Shown: positions 7,287 to 15,794 of the stretch, in pieces
How the letters are laid out: every line of letters starts with the position of its first letter
Position numbering within the stretch: the stretch's first letter is position 1
NCBI RefSeq assembly: GCF_036227265.1
Contig: NZ_CP109446.1
Span: 558,001 to 622,000, forward strand
Direction: 5' to 3'
DNA from: Streptomyces sp. NBC_01476
GTDB taxonomy: Bacteria > Actinomycetota > Actinomycetes > Streptomycetales > Streptomycetaceae
Length of the DNA stretch: 64,000 bases
The notes under the pieces: generated by a model
The model's input: the letters and a program-made list of their open reading frames with translations, nothing else
The model's database searches: none
Told to the model about the DNA's origin: nothing
Program-made: the position numbers and the translations under genes

Positions 7287-8636
7287 TCACTTCTTGCCCA
7301 GCAGGGACTTGCTCTGGCTCTGCATGGAGGCGAAGACGCTGTCGCTCTTCTGTCCGGCGAAATACGCCTCGAAGAGCGGGTCCATGGCGTCCTGGACGGC
7401 GGCTCCGTTGCCGTAGACCGGGGACGGGTAGAGCACCTTGTTCTTCAGCATGTCGGTGAAGACCGACAGGTCGACGCCCTGGGCGGCCAGCGTCTTCGCC
7501 GAGGCGTCCATGGCGGCGGGGATCGAGGGGAAGAACGTACCGGTCTGCGACGCCTTGGTCTGGCAGGACTCCGAACCCATGTAGGAGACCCACTTCCAGG
7601 CCAGGCCGGGGTTCTTGGTGCCGGCCCAGATGTTGTTGCCGTTGGAGTTGCTCATCACGGCGCGGGTCCTGCCGTCGGGGCCGAGCACCGTGGGCGCGAT
7701 ACCGACCTTCAGGTTCGGGATCTTGGCGAAGGTCGACGCCTCCCACGACCCGCCGGTCTCCAGGGCCACCTTCCCCGAGGAGAGCAGGTCGACGTCGCTG
7801 ACGCTGGTGGTGAACTCGCCGATCTTCGGGGCGTATCCCTTGTCCTCCAGCGACCGCACCCAGTCCATGGTCTTCACGAACCGCGGGTCGTTGTAGTTGA
7901 AGACAGTCGGCCAGTTGGGCTTGTCGCCCAGCCGCCAGCCGGTGGTGGAGACGAACGGGCTCCAGGTGGTCTGGCCGATGAAGTCCTTGGCGGCGATCTC
8001 ACCGAAGCCGTAGGTCTTGACGTGGTTCTTGTCGAAGCCGGGCTGGTCGCCGCGGCGGCCCTTGTCGTCGAGGGTGAGGTGGGCGACCATCTTGCCGAAG
8101 GTACCGCCGTCGTCGGGGTTCCAGGTGAGACCGGCGACGTCCTGCGCGGTGTAGCCGGCCTTGGTGATCATGTCCGTGTTGTAGTAGGTGCCGGCCGCGG
8201 CCCAGTCCAGCGGGAGCGCGTACTGCTTGCCGTCGGTGAACTTCCAGGCGTCGACGCCCACGGAGAAGCGGGACAGGTCGAACGCGTCCTTGGCGATGAA
8301 GTCGTCCAGCGGCATCAACTGGTGCTGCGATGCGTACGCCTGGAAGTACTGGACGCTGTTCTGGAAGGCGTCAGGGGCGTTCCCGGCCACGAAGCCGGCG
8401 GTGAGCTTGGTGAAGTAGTCGTCCACGTTGTACTGGGAGATCTTCACGGTGGTGCCGGGGTTGGCCTTCTCGAAGTCCGTCGCGCAGACCTGGTAGGCGG
8501 CGGCCTGCTTGTCGTCCCACGTCCACCAGTTGACCGTCTTGGAGCCGGAGCCGCCGCCCGAGCCGGAGGAGCAGGCGGAGACGACGGTGGCCAGGGCGAG
8601 GGTGGCGCCCAGCGCGGCGGCCTTTCGGATTCTCAT
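7287..8636 (-). CDS. ABC transporter sugar-binding lipoprotein
   Basis: The 449-aa protein begins with a lipoprotein signal (MRIRKAAALGATLALATVVSAC, shown in parts: basic start, hydrophobic run, lipobox VSAC) followed by a Ser/Gly linker. The mature part is a family 1 extracellular solute-binding protein (VNWWTWDDKQ; ALPLDWAAAGTYYNTDM; GGSWEAS). It should deliver oligosaccharides to the two permeases encoded upstream. Its ATG overlaps the esterase stop as ATGA, so translation is likely coupled; AAGGAA precedes the start. No ATPase gene is nearby; Streptomyces sugar importers commonly share a distant MsiK-type ATPase. Confidence 0.9.
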   Translation of the reverse strand: MRIRKAAALGATLALATVVSACSSGSGGGSGSKTVNWWTWDDKQAAAYQVCATDFEKANPGTTVKISQYNVDDYFTKLTAGFVAGNAPDAFQNSVQYFQAYASQHQLMPLDDFIAKDAFDLSRFSVGVDAWKFTDGKQYALPLDWAAAGTYYNTDMITKAGYTAQDVAGLTWNPDDGGTFGKMVAHLTLDDKGRRGDQPGFDKNHVKTYGFGEIAAKDFIGQTTWSPFVSTTGWRLGDKPNWPTVFNYNDPRFVKTMDWVRSLEDKGYAPKIGEFTTSVSDVDLLSSGKVALETGGSWEASTFAKIPNLKVGIAPTVLGPDGRTRAVMSNSNGNNIWAGTKNPGLAWKWVSYMGSESCQTKASQTGTFFPSIPAAMDASAKTLAAQGVDLSVFTDMLKNKVLYPSPVYGNGAAVQDAMDPLFEAYFAGQKSDSVFASMQSQSKSLLGKK

Positions 8637-9748
8637 GGGTTCCTTCTTTCGGTTCCGAGCGTGCCTGGGGCGTCGCTCTGGGGGCGGGACGACGTTTTGA
8701 GGAGCGGCCCGAAGGCGCGCAGGGCGATGGCGAGGTCTTCCGAGCCGCCGGCGTCGTGGCCGTTGAACTCCCACAGCCGCAACTGCCGGGGACCGGCGTA
8801 GGCGTGGTGGGCAGCGACGGTGGTGGCCGGCGGGCAGACGTCGTCGCGCAGCCCGGCGGAGAACCACGCGGGCGCGGTGGCGCGGCGGGCGAAGGCGAGG
8901 CCGTCGAAGTAGCCGAGGGTGCCGAAGGTCCGCGTCACCCGGTCGCGGCGGGCGGCGAGGTAGCCGATGAGTTCGGCGTACGGCCCGGCGCCGGTCAGCC
9001 GGGTGGCCTGCCGGATGTCGCACAGGAACGGCGACTGGATGTGCGCCGCGGTCAGGTCGGGTACGAGTCCGGCGACGGCCAGCGCGATACCGCCGCCCTG
9101 GCTGTTGCCGATGGCGGCGACCTTGGCGGGATCGGCGAGGCCGCTGCCGCGTAGGGCGTCGACCGCGCGGACGGCGTCGGTGAAGACCCGCCGGTAGACG
9201 TAGGTGTCCTTGTCCTCGATCCCGCGGGTGAGGAAGCCGGGGTGGGCGGGGCCGCTGCCGACCGGGTCGGGGGTGGCGCCGCCGCCGGCCCAGGCGCCGC
9301 CCTGGCCGCGGGTGTCCATCAGCAGGTGGGCGTAGCCGGCCGACGACCAGAGCAGGTCGTCGACGGGGGCGCCGCGGCCACTGCCGTAGCCGTGGAACTG
9401 GACCACCGCGGGCAGCGGTCCGCTCCGGGCGCGGGGCAGTCGCAGCCAGCCGCGTACCGGATGGCCGCCCCAGCCGGGGAAGGACGCGTCGAAGACGTCC
9501 ACCGTCTCCAGGCCGGTGTCGACCGGGGTCAGCTCCAGCCGGGGGCCGGTCCGTCGGGCCTCGGCGAGGGTGTCCTGCCAGAAGGCGTCGAAGTCGGCCG
9601 GCTCCCGGTAACTGCTGCGGTACGCCCACAGGTCGGGCAGATCCGGCGGCTCGGGCGGCTCGGGCGGCTGGGGCGGCTCGGGCGGCTGGGGCGGCTCCGG
9701 GGGCTCTTGGCGCTTCGGGGGCTCCGGCAGATCCGGCCCGGTCAGCAT
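8633..9748 (-). CDS. Acetyl xylan esterase, carbohydrate esterase family 7
   Basis: The CE7 fold is shown by RGQGG (oxyanion region), the nucleophile elbow GNSQGGG, the Asp in GLRDDVCPP and the His in EFNGHDAGG. Enzymes of this family remove acetyl groups from xylo-oligosaccharides and related esters, usually inside the cell. The start overlaps the GH95 stop by seven bases and the stop overlaps the next ATG. The N-terminus carries an extra Pro-rich stretch of PEPP/PQPP units encoded by 9-bp repeats (9647-9700), which is not part of the catalytic fold; a start downstream of it cannot be excluded. Confidence 0.87.
   Translation of the reverse strand: MLTGPDLPEPPKRQEPPEPPQPPEPPQPPEPPEPPDLPDLWAYRSSYREPADFDAFWQDTLAEARRTGPRLELTPVDTGLETVDVFDASFPGWGGHPVRGWLRLPRARSGPLPAVVQFHGYGSGRGAPVDDLLWSSAGYAHLLMDTRGQGGAWAGGGATPDPVGSGPAHPGFLTRGIEDKDTYVYRRVFTDAVRAVDALRGSGLADPAKVAAIGNSQGGGIALAVAGLVPDLTAAHIQSPFLCDIRQATRLTGAGPYAELIGYLAARRDRVTRTFGTLGYFDGLAFARRATAPAWFSAGLRDDVCPPATTVAAHHAYAGPRQLRLWEFNGHDAGGSEDLAIALRAFGPLLKTSSRPQSDAPGTLGTERRNP
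9647..9700. repeat. Six 9-bp repeats encoding a proline-rich N-terminus
   Basis: Units of CGGCTSGGG start at 9647, 9656, 9665, 9674, 9683 and 9692. In the esterase frame they encode Pro-Glu-Pro or Pro-Gln-Pro triplets. Copy number probably varies between strains. Confidence 0.8.
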
Positions 9749-12276
9749 GCCGTGGCCCGGCCGGCCGGCCGCAGTCGCCCGTCGAGGGTGAGGCGGCCGC
9801 CGGCGGGCACGCGGACCTCGGCGGTCCGGTCGCGGTGCCGTACTCGTACCGGCCGGTCGCCGTCGCCGGCACGGCGGCGCAGGGTGACCCCGGTCAGCTC
9901 GCCGTCCCGCCAGGTGAAGTCGGCCGCGAGGCCACCGCGGCAGCGCAGGTCGGTGGCCTCGCCGTCGGGCCACTCGGCGGGCAGCGCCGGCAGCAGGTGG
10001 ACGGTGCCGGTGTGGCTCTGCAGCACCATTTCGGTGAGCGCGGCCATGAAGCCGTAGTTGCCGTCGATCTGGAACGGCGGGTGGGTGGAGAAGAGGTTGG
10101 GCAGCAGACCGCCCCACCGCGATCCGTCCACCGGCGCGTCGTCGCCCGGGTCGCCGTCAAGGGGGCGGGCCGCTTCCAGCAGCAGCGCGCGGGCGGTGCC
10201 GGCGTCCCGCAGCCGGGCCCGCAGGGCGATCTTCCAGGCCCAGGACCAGCCCATCGCGCCCGGCCCGCGGCGGTCCATCAACAGCCCTGCGGCCGTGGCG
10301 AGTTCGGGGGCGGTGTCGGGGTCGATCTGCCCGAGCGGGTGGACGGCGATCATCTGCGAGAGGTGGCGGTGCTGAGGGTCCGCCTCGGGCAGGTCCTGCG
10401 ACCACTCCTGCAGCCGGCCCTCGGCGGAGATCGCGGGCTGCGGCAGCCGCGGCAGCGCGGCCCGGATCTCGGCGGTCAACGGGTCCTGGGTGCCCAGGAG
10501 TTCGGCGGCACGCAGGGTGCGCTCCAGGACCGCGCGGGTGAGCGCGATGTCCATGGCGCTGGAGCGGGTGAGGGATTCCGGGACGCCGGCAGCCGAGAGG
10601 AAGAGATTCTCCGGGGAGGTGGAGGGGATCGTCTCCAGGCCGCCGGCGCCGTCGTCCACCAGCCAGTCGAGCAGGAAGGCGGCGCAGCCGCGCAGCAGCG
10701 GCCAGGCCCGGTCCCGCAGGAAGGCGGTGTCCTGGGTGAACTCGTAGTGGTCCCAGAGGTGCTGGACGAGCCAGGCGCCGCCCATCTGCCAGATCGCCCA
10801 GGACGGGTTGCCGTGGCCCATGCCGACCGGCAGCGCCCAGCCCCACATGTCGGAGTTGTGGTGCGCGACCCAGCCGCGTGCTCCGTAGAGTTCGTGGGCC
10901 ACACCGGCGCCGTTGGCGGCGATCCGGTCCAGCAGGTCGAAGAGCGGTTCGTGGCAGGTGGTGAGCCCGGCGGCCTCGGCGCCCCAGTAGTTCATCTGGG
11001 TGTTGATGTTGACGGTGTAGTTCGACGACCAGGCGGGGCGCAGTTCGGCGTTCCAGATGCCCTGGAGGTTGGCGGGCGGCCCGGCGTGCGGGCGTGACGC
11101 GGTGGCGAGCAGGTAGCGGCCGAGCTGGAACAGGACGGTGGCGGTGAGGAGTTCGTCGCCGCCGCCGAGGATGTCGCGGGCAACGTCGTACGTGCCGGCG
11201 CGGCGCGGTCCGATCCGCAGCGCACTGCCGCCGAGCAGGGACCGCAGGTCCGCCTCGTGGCTCTCGCGCAGGTCCGCGGCGCCGCGGGCGGCCTCCCGGG
11301 CGGCGATACGGGCCGCGGCGGCGAGGTGCGCGGCCCGGTCGGCGGGGGCTTCGTTGCCGGACCAGTGGGCGGCGGCCGTGGTGGAGCTGGCGAGGGTGAC
11401 CAGGAGGTGCGTGGCAGCGGTGATCCGCAGCGATCCGTCGTCGGGGCTGACCGTGACCCGGCCGTCGGTGGCCAGTCGCAGGGCGAGCGCCCCGAACGGG
11501 TCGTACCCGTCGACCGGGCCGCCGGCGTACCGCAGCGGTTCTGCGACGCCGGTCTCGTGGGAGGGGGCGCCGTCCACCGGGATCTCGACGCCGAGGGTGA
11601 TGCCGCCGGGGTCGCACGCCCGGTGCACCTCCCGCAGCGGGGTGCTCAGGTCCAGGCCGAGGTCGGCGGTTCCGCCCTCGGTGGTGAGGGCCACCACGAG
11701 GGTGCCGCCCGCGCCACCGTCCGCCGGGCCGTCGGCGGTGGCGGTCGCGGTGGCGGTGGCGGTGGCGGTGGCGGTGGCAGCAGCCCAGACGGCCCGGCGG
11801 ACGGTCACGCCGGCCGTCTCGAAGATCTCCTCGGCCACACCGCTGTCCAGGTTGAGGGTACGGCCGTGGTGGACTGTCCGCGGGGCGTTGCGGCCGTGGC
11901 CGGCGCCGGACACGGTGAGCCAGAGGTCGGCGTAGGGCAGGTACTCCTGGCTGTAGGGGCCTTCGAAGGACATCAGCAGGCTCTCCGCCCGGCGGTGGTC
12001 CTCGGCCCGGATGGCGGTACGGACCTCGGCCAGCCGCTCCGGGCCCGCGCCGGCCGCCCTTACGGCGGCGAGCGCCGTGGCCGGGCCGCCGGGGGTGCCC
12101 GACCAGACGGTGGAGTCGTTGATCTGGATCCGGGCGCGTCCGGCGCCGCCGAAGACCATCGCGCCGAGCCGGCCGTTGCCGACCGGGGCCGCCTCGTTCC
12201 AGTCGGCGGCCGGCCGCGGCCAGGCCAGCAGCAGGTCGCCCGCGGTGTCCAGGGGGGTGGTGTGCACGTGATTCAT
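9742..12276 (-). CDS. Glycoside hydrolase family 95 (alpha-L-fucosidase type)
   Basis: The 844-aa protein matches GH95 throughout: N-terminal PVGNGRLGAMVFGG, central WNAELRPAWSSNYTVNINTQ, and catalytic residues Asn423 and Asn425 (NIN), Glu556 (TSPEN) and Asp738 (QIDGNYG). Members cleave alpha-1,2-L-fucosyl or alpha-L-galactosyl ends, for example of xyloglucan. No signal peptide is seen, so it should act on imported oligosaccharides. Residues about 166-181 are an Ala-Thr repeat encoded by a hexanucleotide tract. It lies 65 bp after the second permease gene. Confidence 0.9.
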   Translation of the reverse strand: MNHVHTTPLDTAGDLLLAWPRPAADWNEAAPVGNGRLGAMVFGGAGRARIQINDSTVWSGTPGGPATALAAVRAAGAGPERLAEVRTAIRAEDHRRAESLLMSFEGPYSQEYLPYADLWLTVSGAGHGRNAPRTVHHGRTLNLDSGVAEEIFETAGVTVRRAVWAAATATATATATATATADGPADGGAGGTLVVALTTEGGTADLGLDLSTPLREVHRACDPGGITLGVEIPVDGAPSHETGVAEPLRYAGGPVDGYDPFGALALRLATDGRVTVSPDDGSLRITAATHLLVTLASSTTAAAHWSGNEAPADRAAHLAAAARIAAREAARGAADLRESHEADLRSLLGGSALRIGPRRAGTYDVARDILGGGDELLTATVLFQLGRYLLATASRPHAGPPANLQGIWNAELRPAWSSNYTVNINTQMNYWGAEAAGLTTCHEPLFDLLDRIAANGAGVAHELYGARGWVAHHNSDMWGWALPVGMGHGNPSWAIWQMGGAWLVQHLWDHYEFTQDTAFLRDRAWPLLRGCAAFLLDWLVDDGAGGLETIPSTSPENLFLSAAGVPESLTRSSAMDIALTRAVLERTLRAAELLGTQDPLTAEIRAALPRLPQPAISAEGRLQEWSQDLPEADPQHRHLSQMIAVHPLGQIDPDTAPELATAAGLLMDRRGPGAMGWSWAWKIALRARLRDAGTARALLLEAARPLDGDPGDDAPVDGSRWGGLLPNLFSTHPPFQIDGNYGFMAALTEMVLQSHTGTVHLLPALPAEWPDGEATDLRCRGGLAADFTWRDGELTGVTLRRRAGDGDRPVRVRHRDRTAEVRVPAGGRLTLDGRLRPAGRATAC
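11733..11779. repeat. GTGGCG hexanucleotide microsatellite inside the GH95 gene
   Basis: About seven near-perfect GGTGGC units encode an (Ala-Thr)n run in a surface part of the N-terminal domain. It keeps the reading frame, so copy changes would alter length but not break the gene. Confidence 0.75.
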
Positions 12277-12341
12277 CCCGTTGTGCTCGAAAGCGGGGAC
12301 CGCGAAGGATCCGGTGCCGCGGATGGCGTGGCCGGCCGGCG

Positions 12342-13265
12342 CTACTTGATGCCGGAGAAGCCGATGGAGTTGACGATGCGCCTGCCGAAGGCGACGAAGA
12401 GCAGCAGCATCGGCAGCGCCGCGATCAGGGCGGCGGCCATCAGGCCCGCCCAGTCGGGGGCGGCCTGCGGCGAGGACTGCTTGAAGACCCCGAGCGCCAG
12501 GGTCAGCGGCTGGACGCTGTCGTCGTTGGTGACCAGCAGCGGCCACAGGTAGTCGTTCCAGGCGTTGACGAACATCAGCAGCGAGATGGTGGCGATGGGT
12601 GCGGAGGACATCGGCAGGATGATCCGGAAGAAGATCCGCAGCGGCCCGGCGCCGTCGATGATCGCGGCCTCCTCGATCTCACTGCTCAGCCCGAGCATGA
12701 ACTGCCGCAGGAAGAAGAGCGTGAACGCCTGGAAGAGCGCCCCGGGCAGGATGAGTCCGGCGAAGGTGTTGGTCAGGCCGAGGTCTTTGACGAAGACGAA
12801 GTTCGGCAGCAGCGTGAAGACGCTGGGCACCATCAGCGCGGCGATCAGGATGTTGAAGACCAGGTTCCGGCCGCGCCAGTGCAGCCGGGAGAAGGCGTAG
12901 GCCGCCGCCGCCGAGAAGAGCACGATCAGCACGGTCTGCACGGACGCGTAGACCAGCGAGTTGCGCAGGTAGAGCGCGATGTCGAGGGAGGCGCCCGATC
13001 CGCCCTGCGCCTGCGCCTGGGCGGTGTCGGCGATGCCCAGCGCGCGTTCGAAGGCACCGAAGGTGAAGCCGACCGGCAGCGGAGAGGACGGGTGGGTGGC
13101 GAGGCTGTAGTTGTTGGAGAGCGCGGTGCGCAGGATCCAGTAGAAGGGGAAGAGCGTGATCAGCACGATGATGCCGAGGTAGGTCCACGCCACGATCCGG
13201 CCAGGAGCGAATGTCCGGCGGCGGGGGCTCCGCACGATCGCGGTGGGCGCAAGGGTGACCGCCAT
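12342..13265 (-). CDS. ABC sugar permease, MalG/LacG type
   Basis: The 307-aa membrane protein has the order of a binding-protein-dependent permease: first segment TYLGIIVLITLFPFYW, several further segments, and the EAA loop (EEAAIIDGAGPLRIFFRIILP) that contacts the ATPase. The ATG at 13265 is preceded by AGGGAAG, but the A and AG of this site come from the inserted IS element; without the element it would read GAAGGAAG, placed 11 bases after the stop of the first permease gene. It partners the gene at 14702-15739 and the lipoprotein at 7287-8636. Confidence 0.9.
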   Translation of the reverse strand: MAVTLAPTAIVRSPRRRTFAPGRIVAWTYLGIIVLITLFPFYWILRTALSNNYSLATHPSSPLPVGFTFGAFERALGIADTAQAQAQGGSGASLDIALYLRNSLVYASVQTVLIVLFSAAAAYAFSRLHWRGRNLVFNILIAALMVPSVFTLLPNFVFVKDLGLTNTFAGLILPGALFQAFTLFFLRQFMLGLSSEIEEAAIIDGAGPLRIFFRIILPMSSAPIATISLLMFVNAWNDYLWPLLVTNDDSVQPLTLALGVFKQSSPQAAPDWAGLMAAALIAALPMLLLFVAFGRRIVNSIGFSGIK

Positions 13266-13288
13266 GGGGGCTTCCCTAAGAATGTGAG

Positions 13289-13425
13289 GCGGTCCGGGAG
13301 GACCGGGTGTGGCTGATGGGGGTCTGTCGTTGATGACTCGGAAGGAATGGCCGCCCGGTCCTCCGGGGCGCTCCGACCACTGATTGAGAACTGCGGTCAT
13401 CGCTGGTTAGGGACCTGTCGGCGGG
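13289..13425 (+). ncRNA. Candidate IS110 bridge RNA with target- and donor-binding loops
   Basis: Loop 1 is closed by an 11-bp stem (13297-13307 with 13354-13364). It contains ATGGGGG (13316-13322), identical to the left flank at 13264-13270, and GAAGGAA (13341-13347), complementary to TTCCTTC in the restored target. Loop 2 is closed by CCGAC/GTCGG (13373-13377, 13417-13421). It contains ATTGAGA (13383-13389), identical to the element right end at 14690-14696, and TTAGGGA (13407-13413), complementary to TCCCTAA across the joined right and left ends. This is the bipartite guide logic known for IS621-type bridge RNAs. RNA ends are estimates. Confidence 0.75.
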
Positions 13426-13476
13426 GTGTTCTTCGGACCATGGAGTGCTGGTCACGAGGGATACGGAGCGGCGGGC

Positions 13477-14682
13477 TTGAGCACGTCTGACACGCGGATA
13501 TGGGTCGGCATCGATGCCGGCAAGGGGCACCACTGGGCAGTCGCGGTGGACGCCGACGGCGAGACGCTGTTCTCGACGAAGGTGATCAACGACGAGGCCC
13601 AGATCCTCACCCTCATCGACACGGCCCGCGAACGGGCCGACGAGGTGCGGTGGGCAGTGGACATCTCCGGCCGGGCCTCGACCTTGCTGCTGGCCCTGCT
13701 GATCGCGCACGGCCAACAGGTCGTCTACGTCCCCGGTCGAACGGTCAACCGGATGACCGGCGCTTACCGGGGCGAGGGCAAGACCGACGCCAAGGATGCC
13801 CGTGTCATCGCCGACCAGGCGCGCATGCGCCGGGACTTCGCTCCGCTGGACACGCCCCCGGAGCTGGTCTCCAACCTGAGGGTGCTGACGAACTACCGGG
13901 CCGACCTGATCGCCGACCGGGTGAGGCTGATCAACCGGCTCCGTGACCTGCTGGTCGGCATCTGTCCGGCCCTGGAGCGGGCGTTCGACTATTCCGCGGC
14001 CAAGGGCCCGGTCGTCATGCTCACCGAGTACCAGACACCGGCCGCTCTGCGCCGGATCGGCGTCAAGCGCCTGACGGCCTGGCTTGAACGCCGCAAGGTC
14101 CGCAGTGCCGCCGACGTCGCGGCCAAGGCCGTGGAGGCGGCCCAGGCCCAGCAGATCGCACTGCCCGGCGAGAAGCGGGCCGCCAAGCTGGTCTGCGACC
14201 TCGCCCACCAGCTGCTGGCCCTGGACGAGCGGATCAAGGACAACGACCGGGAGATCCGCGAGACGTTCCGATCCGACGACCGCGCGGAGATCATCGAGTC
14301 GATGCCCGGCATGGGGCCCATCCTGGGCGCCGAGTTCGTCGCCATCGTCGGCGACCTGGCCGGCTACCGCGACGCCGGCCGCCTTGCCTCGCATGCCGGT
14401 CTGGCCCCGGTGGCCCGGGACTCCGGCCGCCGAACCGGCAACTACCACCGGCCCAAGCGCTACAACCGCCGTCTGCGGCGGCACATCTTCTACATGGCCG
14501 CCCAGACCGCCATGATGCGGCCCGGCCCCTCCCGCGACTACTACCTCAAGAAGCGGGCCGAGGGGCTGCTGCACACCCAGGCCCTGCTCTCGCTCGCCCG
14601 ACGCCGGGTCGACGTGCTCTGGGCGATGCTGCGTGACAAGAGGCTGTTCACCTCCGCCCCGCCAGTCACGCAGGCGGCTTGA
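13477..14682 (+). CDS. IS110-family transposase (DEDD recombinase)
   Basis: The 401-aa protein has the N-terminal RuvC-like domain with Asp13 (GIDAGKGHHW), Asp62 (AVDISG), Asp104 and Asp107 (GKTDAKDARVIADQAR), and the C-terminal Tnp domain with IESMPGMGPILGAEF, then ASHAGLAPVARDSGRRTGN where Ser316 is the likely nucleophile. The second acidic position is Asp where many relatives have Glu. The TTG at 13477 has GGAG eight bases upstream; the candidate bridge RNA lies entirely 5' of it. The TGA stop lies within a TTGACA hexamer that becomes a -35 when the element circularises. The reading frame is intact. Confidence 0.93.
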   Translation: MSTSDTRIWVGIDAGKGHHWAVAVDADGETLFSTKVINDEAQILTLIDTARERADEVRWAVDISGRASTLLLALLIAHGQQVVYVPGRTVNRMTGAYRGEGKTDAKDARVIADQARMRRDFAPLDTPPELVSNLRVLTNYRADLIADRVRLINRLRDLLVGICPALERAFDYSAAKGPVVMLTEYQTPAALRRIGVKRLTAWLERRKVRSAADVAAKAVEAAQAQQIALPGEKRAAKLVCDLAHQLLALDERIKDNDREIRETFRSDDRAEIIESMPGMGPILGAEFVAIVGDLAGYRDAGRLASHAGLAPVARDSGRRTGNYHRPKRYNRRLRRHIFYMAAQTAMMRPGPSRDYYLKKRAEGLLHTQALLSLARRRVDVLWAMLRDKRLFTSAPPVTQAA

Positions 14683-14684
14683 CA
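14679..14684 (+). promoter_or_regulatory. Split junction promoter, -35 half at the right end
   Basis: TTGACA is a perfect -35 hexamer overlapping the transposase stop. When right and left ends are joined, 17 bases separate it from TAAGAA (13277-13282) at the left end, a -10-like hexamer, and transcription would start near 13289, at the base of the bridge RNA. In the inserted state the two halves are about 1.4 kb apart. Confidence 0.6.
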
Positions 14685-14701
14685 CGATCATTGAGATTCC
14701 T

Positions 14702-15739
14702 TCAGTTCAGGTCGGATTCGTCGGAGCGGGCGAGCCGCAGCTGGGTGAAGGTGACCGCGATGAGCAGCGCGAACAGGGCGAGCGACATGGTGGCGGCGTA
14801 GCCGAAGTCGAACTGCCGGAAGGCCTTGTCGTAGATGTACATCTGCAGCACGTTGGAGGCGTTGGCCGGCCCGCCCTTGGTGGTGACCGCCACGATGTCG
14901 AAGACCTGGAAGCTGTTGATGACGGTCAGCACCACGACCATCACCAGGATCGGGCGGAGCAGCGGCACGGTGAGGCGGCGGAACATCTGGGCCTCGCCCG
15001 CGCCGTCGACCCGGCCGGCTTCGTAGATCGTCGGCGGTATGGTCTGCAGCCCGGCGAAGATCAGCAGGGCGTAGTAGCCCATCCACTTCCAGACGCTGAT
15101 CGCGGCGAGCGAGGGGATGGCCCAGTTGCCGGTGCCCAGGAACATGACCGAGTGGCCGGTGACGTTCTTCAGCACGATGTTGACCACGCCCAGTTGGGGG
15201 TCGAGCATCCACTGCCAGACCAGGGCCGCGACCACGTTGGAGATCAGGAACGGCAGCAGGATCACCCCGCGCAGCAGGCCGGAGCGGGTGACCCGGTGCA
15301 GCACCACCGCGGTCACCAGCGAGATCAGCGTGCCGAAGACGACGGCGAGCACCACGAAGTAGACGGTGACCAGCAGCGAGTGCCAGAAGACGCTGTCGTG
15401 GACCAGCTCGTGGAAGTTGGACAGGCCCACCCAGCTCGGCGGGGTCAGCACATGGAAGTCGGTGAAGCTGAGGTAGATGCCGCGGAAGGTCGGATAGGCG
15501 AAGAAGACCGCGAAGCCGGCGACCGCGGGGAGGATCAGCAGCAGGGCCACCGGCAGGTCCTTGCGGCTGGCCGCACGGGACCGGGTGACGGTGCTGCGCT
15601 GTGCTTTCCGGCCGCCCCTGCCGGTCCGGCCGGGGCCGGCGGGCTTGCGGAACCTGCTGGTCCGGGCGGCCGTGGTGGCCACTGCGTCCGACGGCGGTTT
15701 CACCGGCGTCGTCTGGTTGTCGTGCGAAGTGACCACCAC
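14702..15739 (-). CDS. ABC sugar permease, MalF/LacF type
   Basis: The 345-aa protein has a long basic cytoplasmic N-terminus (about 60 residues), about six hydrophobic segments beginning LPVALLLILPAVAGFAVFF, and the EAA loop (YEAGRVDGAGEAQMFRRLTVP). It forms the membrane channel with the permease at 12342-13265. The GTG at 15739 follows AGGAGAG. It lies 55 bp after GH27 and its TGA sits two bases from the right end of the IS element, so transcription into the downstream genes now has to cross the element. Confidence 0.9.
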   Translation of the reverse strand: MVVTSHDNQTTPVKPPSDAVATTAARTSRFRKPAGPGRTGRGGRKAQRSTVTRSRAASRKDLPVALLLILPAVAGFAVFFAYPTFRGIYLSFTDFHVLTPPSWVGLSNFHELVHDSVFWHSLLVTVYFVVLAVVFGTLISLVTAVVLHRVTRSGLLRGVILLPFLISNVVAALVWQWMLDPQLGVVNIVLKNVTGHSVMFLGTGNWAIPSLAAISVWKWMGYYALLIFAGLQTIPPTIYEAGRVDGAGEAQMFRRLTVPLLRPILVMVVVLTVINSFQVFDIVAVTTKGGPANASNVLQMYIYDKAFRQFDFGYAATMSLALFALLIAVTFTQLRLARSDESDLN

Positions 15740-15794
15740 GGCACTCTCCTAGCGGGGTCGGGCCTTACGGGGCTGGGCCTTCAGGGGCGCAGGA

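Larger units (their letters stand above)
13276..14700 (+). mobile_element. IS110-family insertion sequence splitting the sugar operon
   Basis: About 1425 bp. The sequence TTCC occurs at both junctions (13272-13275 and 14697-14700), with no terminal inverted repeats, as expected for the IS110 group. Removing one TTCC-to-TTCC unit restores a continuous operon: the first permease stop, then GAAGGAAG, five bases and the ATG of the second permease. The element has about 200 bp of non-coding DNA 5' of the transposase and only 18 bp after it. The transposase points against the host operon. Confidence 0.85.

Noticed and set aside
13276..14691. Long minus-strand frame antisense to the transposase, starting after an AAGGAATC site at the IS right end
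   Set aside because: It is the shadow of the transposase; composition is not protein-like and the ribosome site is the relic of the permease ribosome site cut by the insertion.
13276..14700. Search for terminal inverted repeats of the IS element
   Set aside because: None found; the shared TTCC is a core direct repeat, as expected for the IS110 group.
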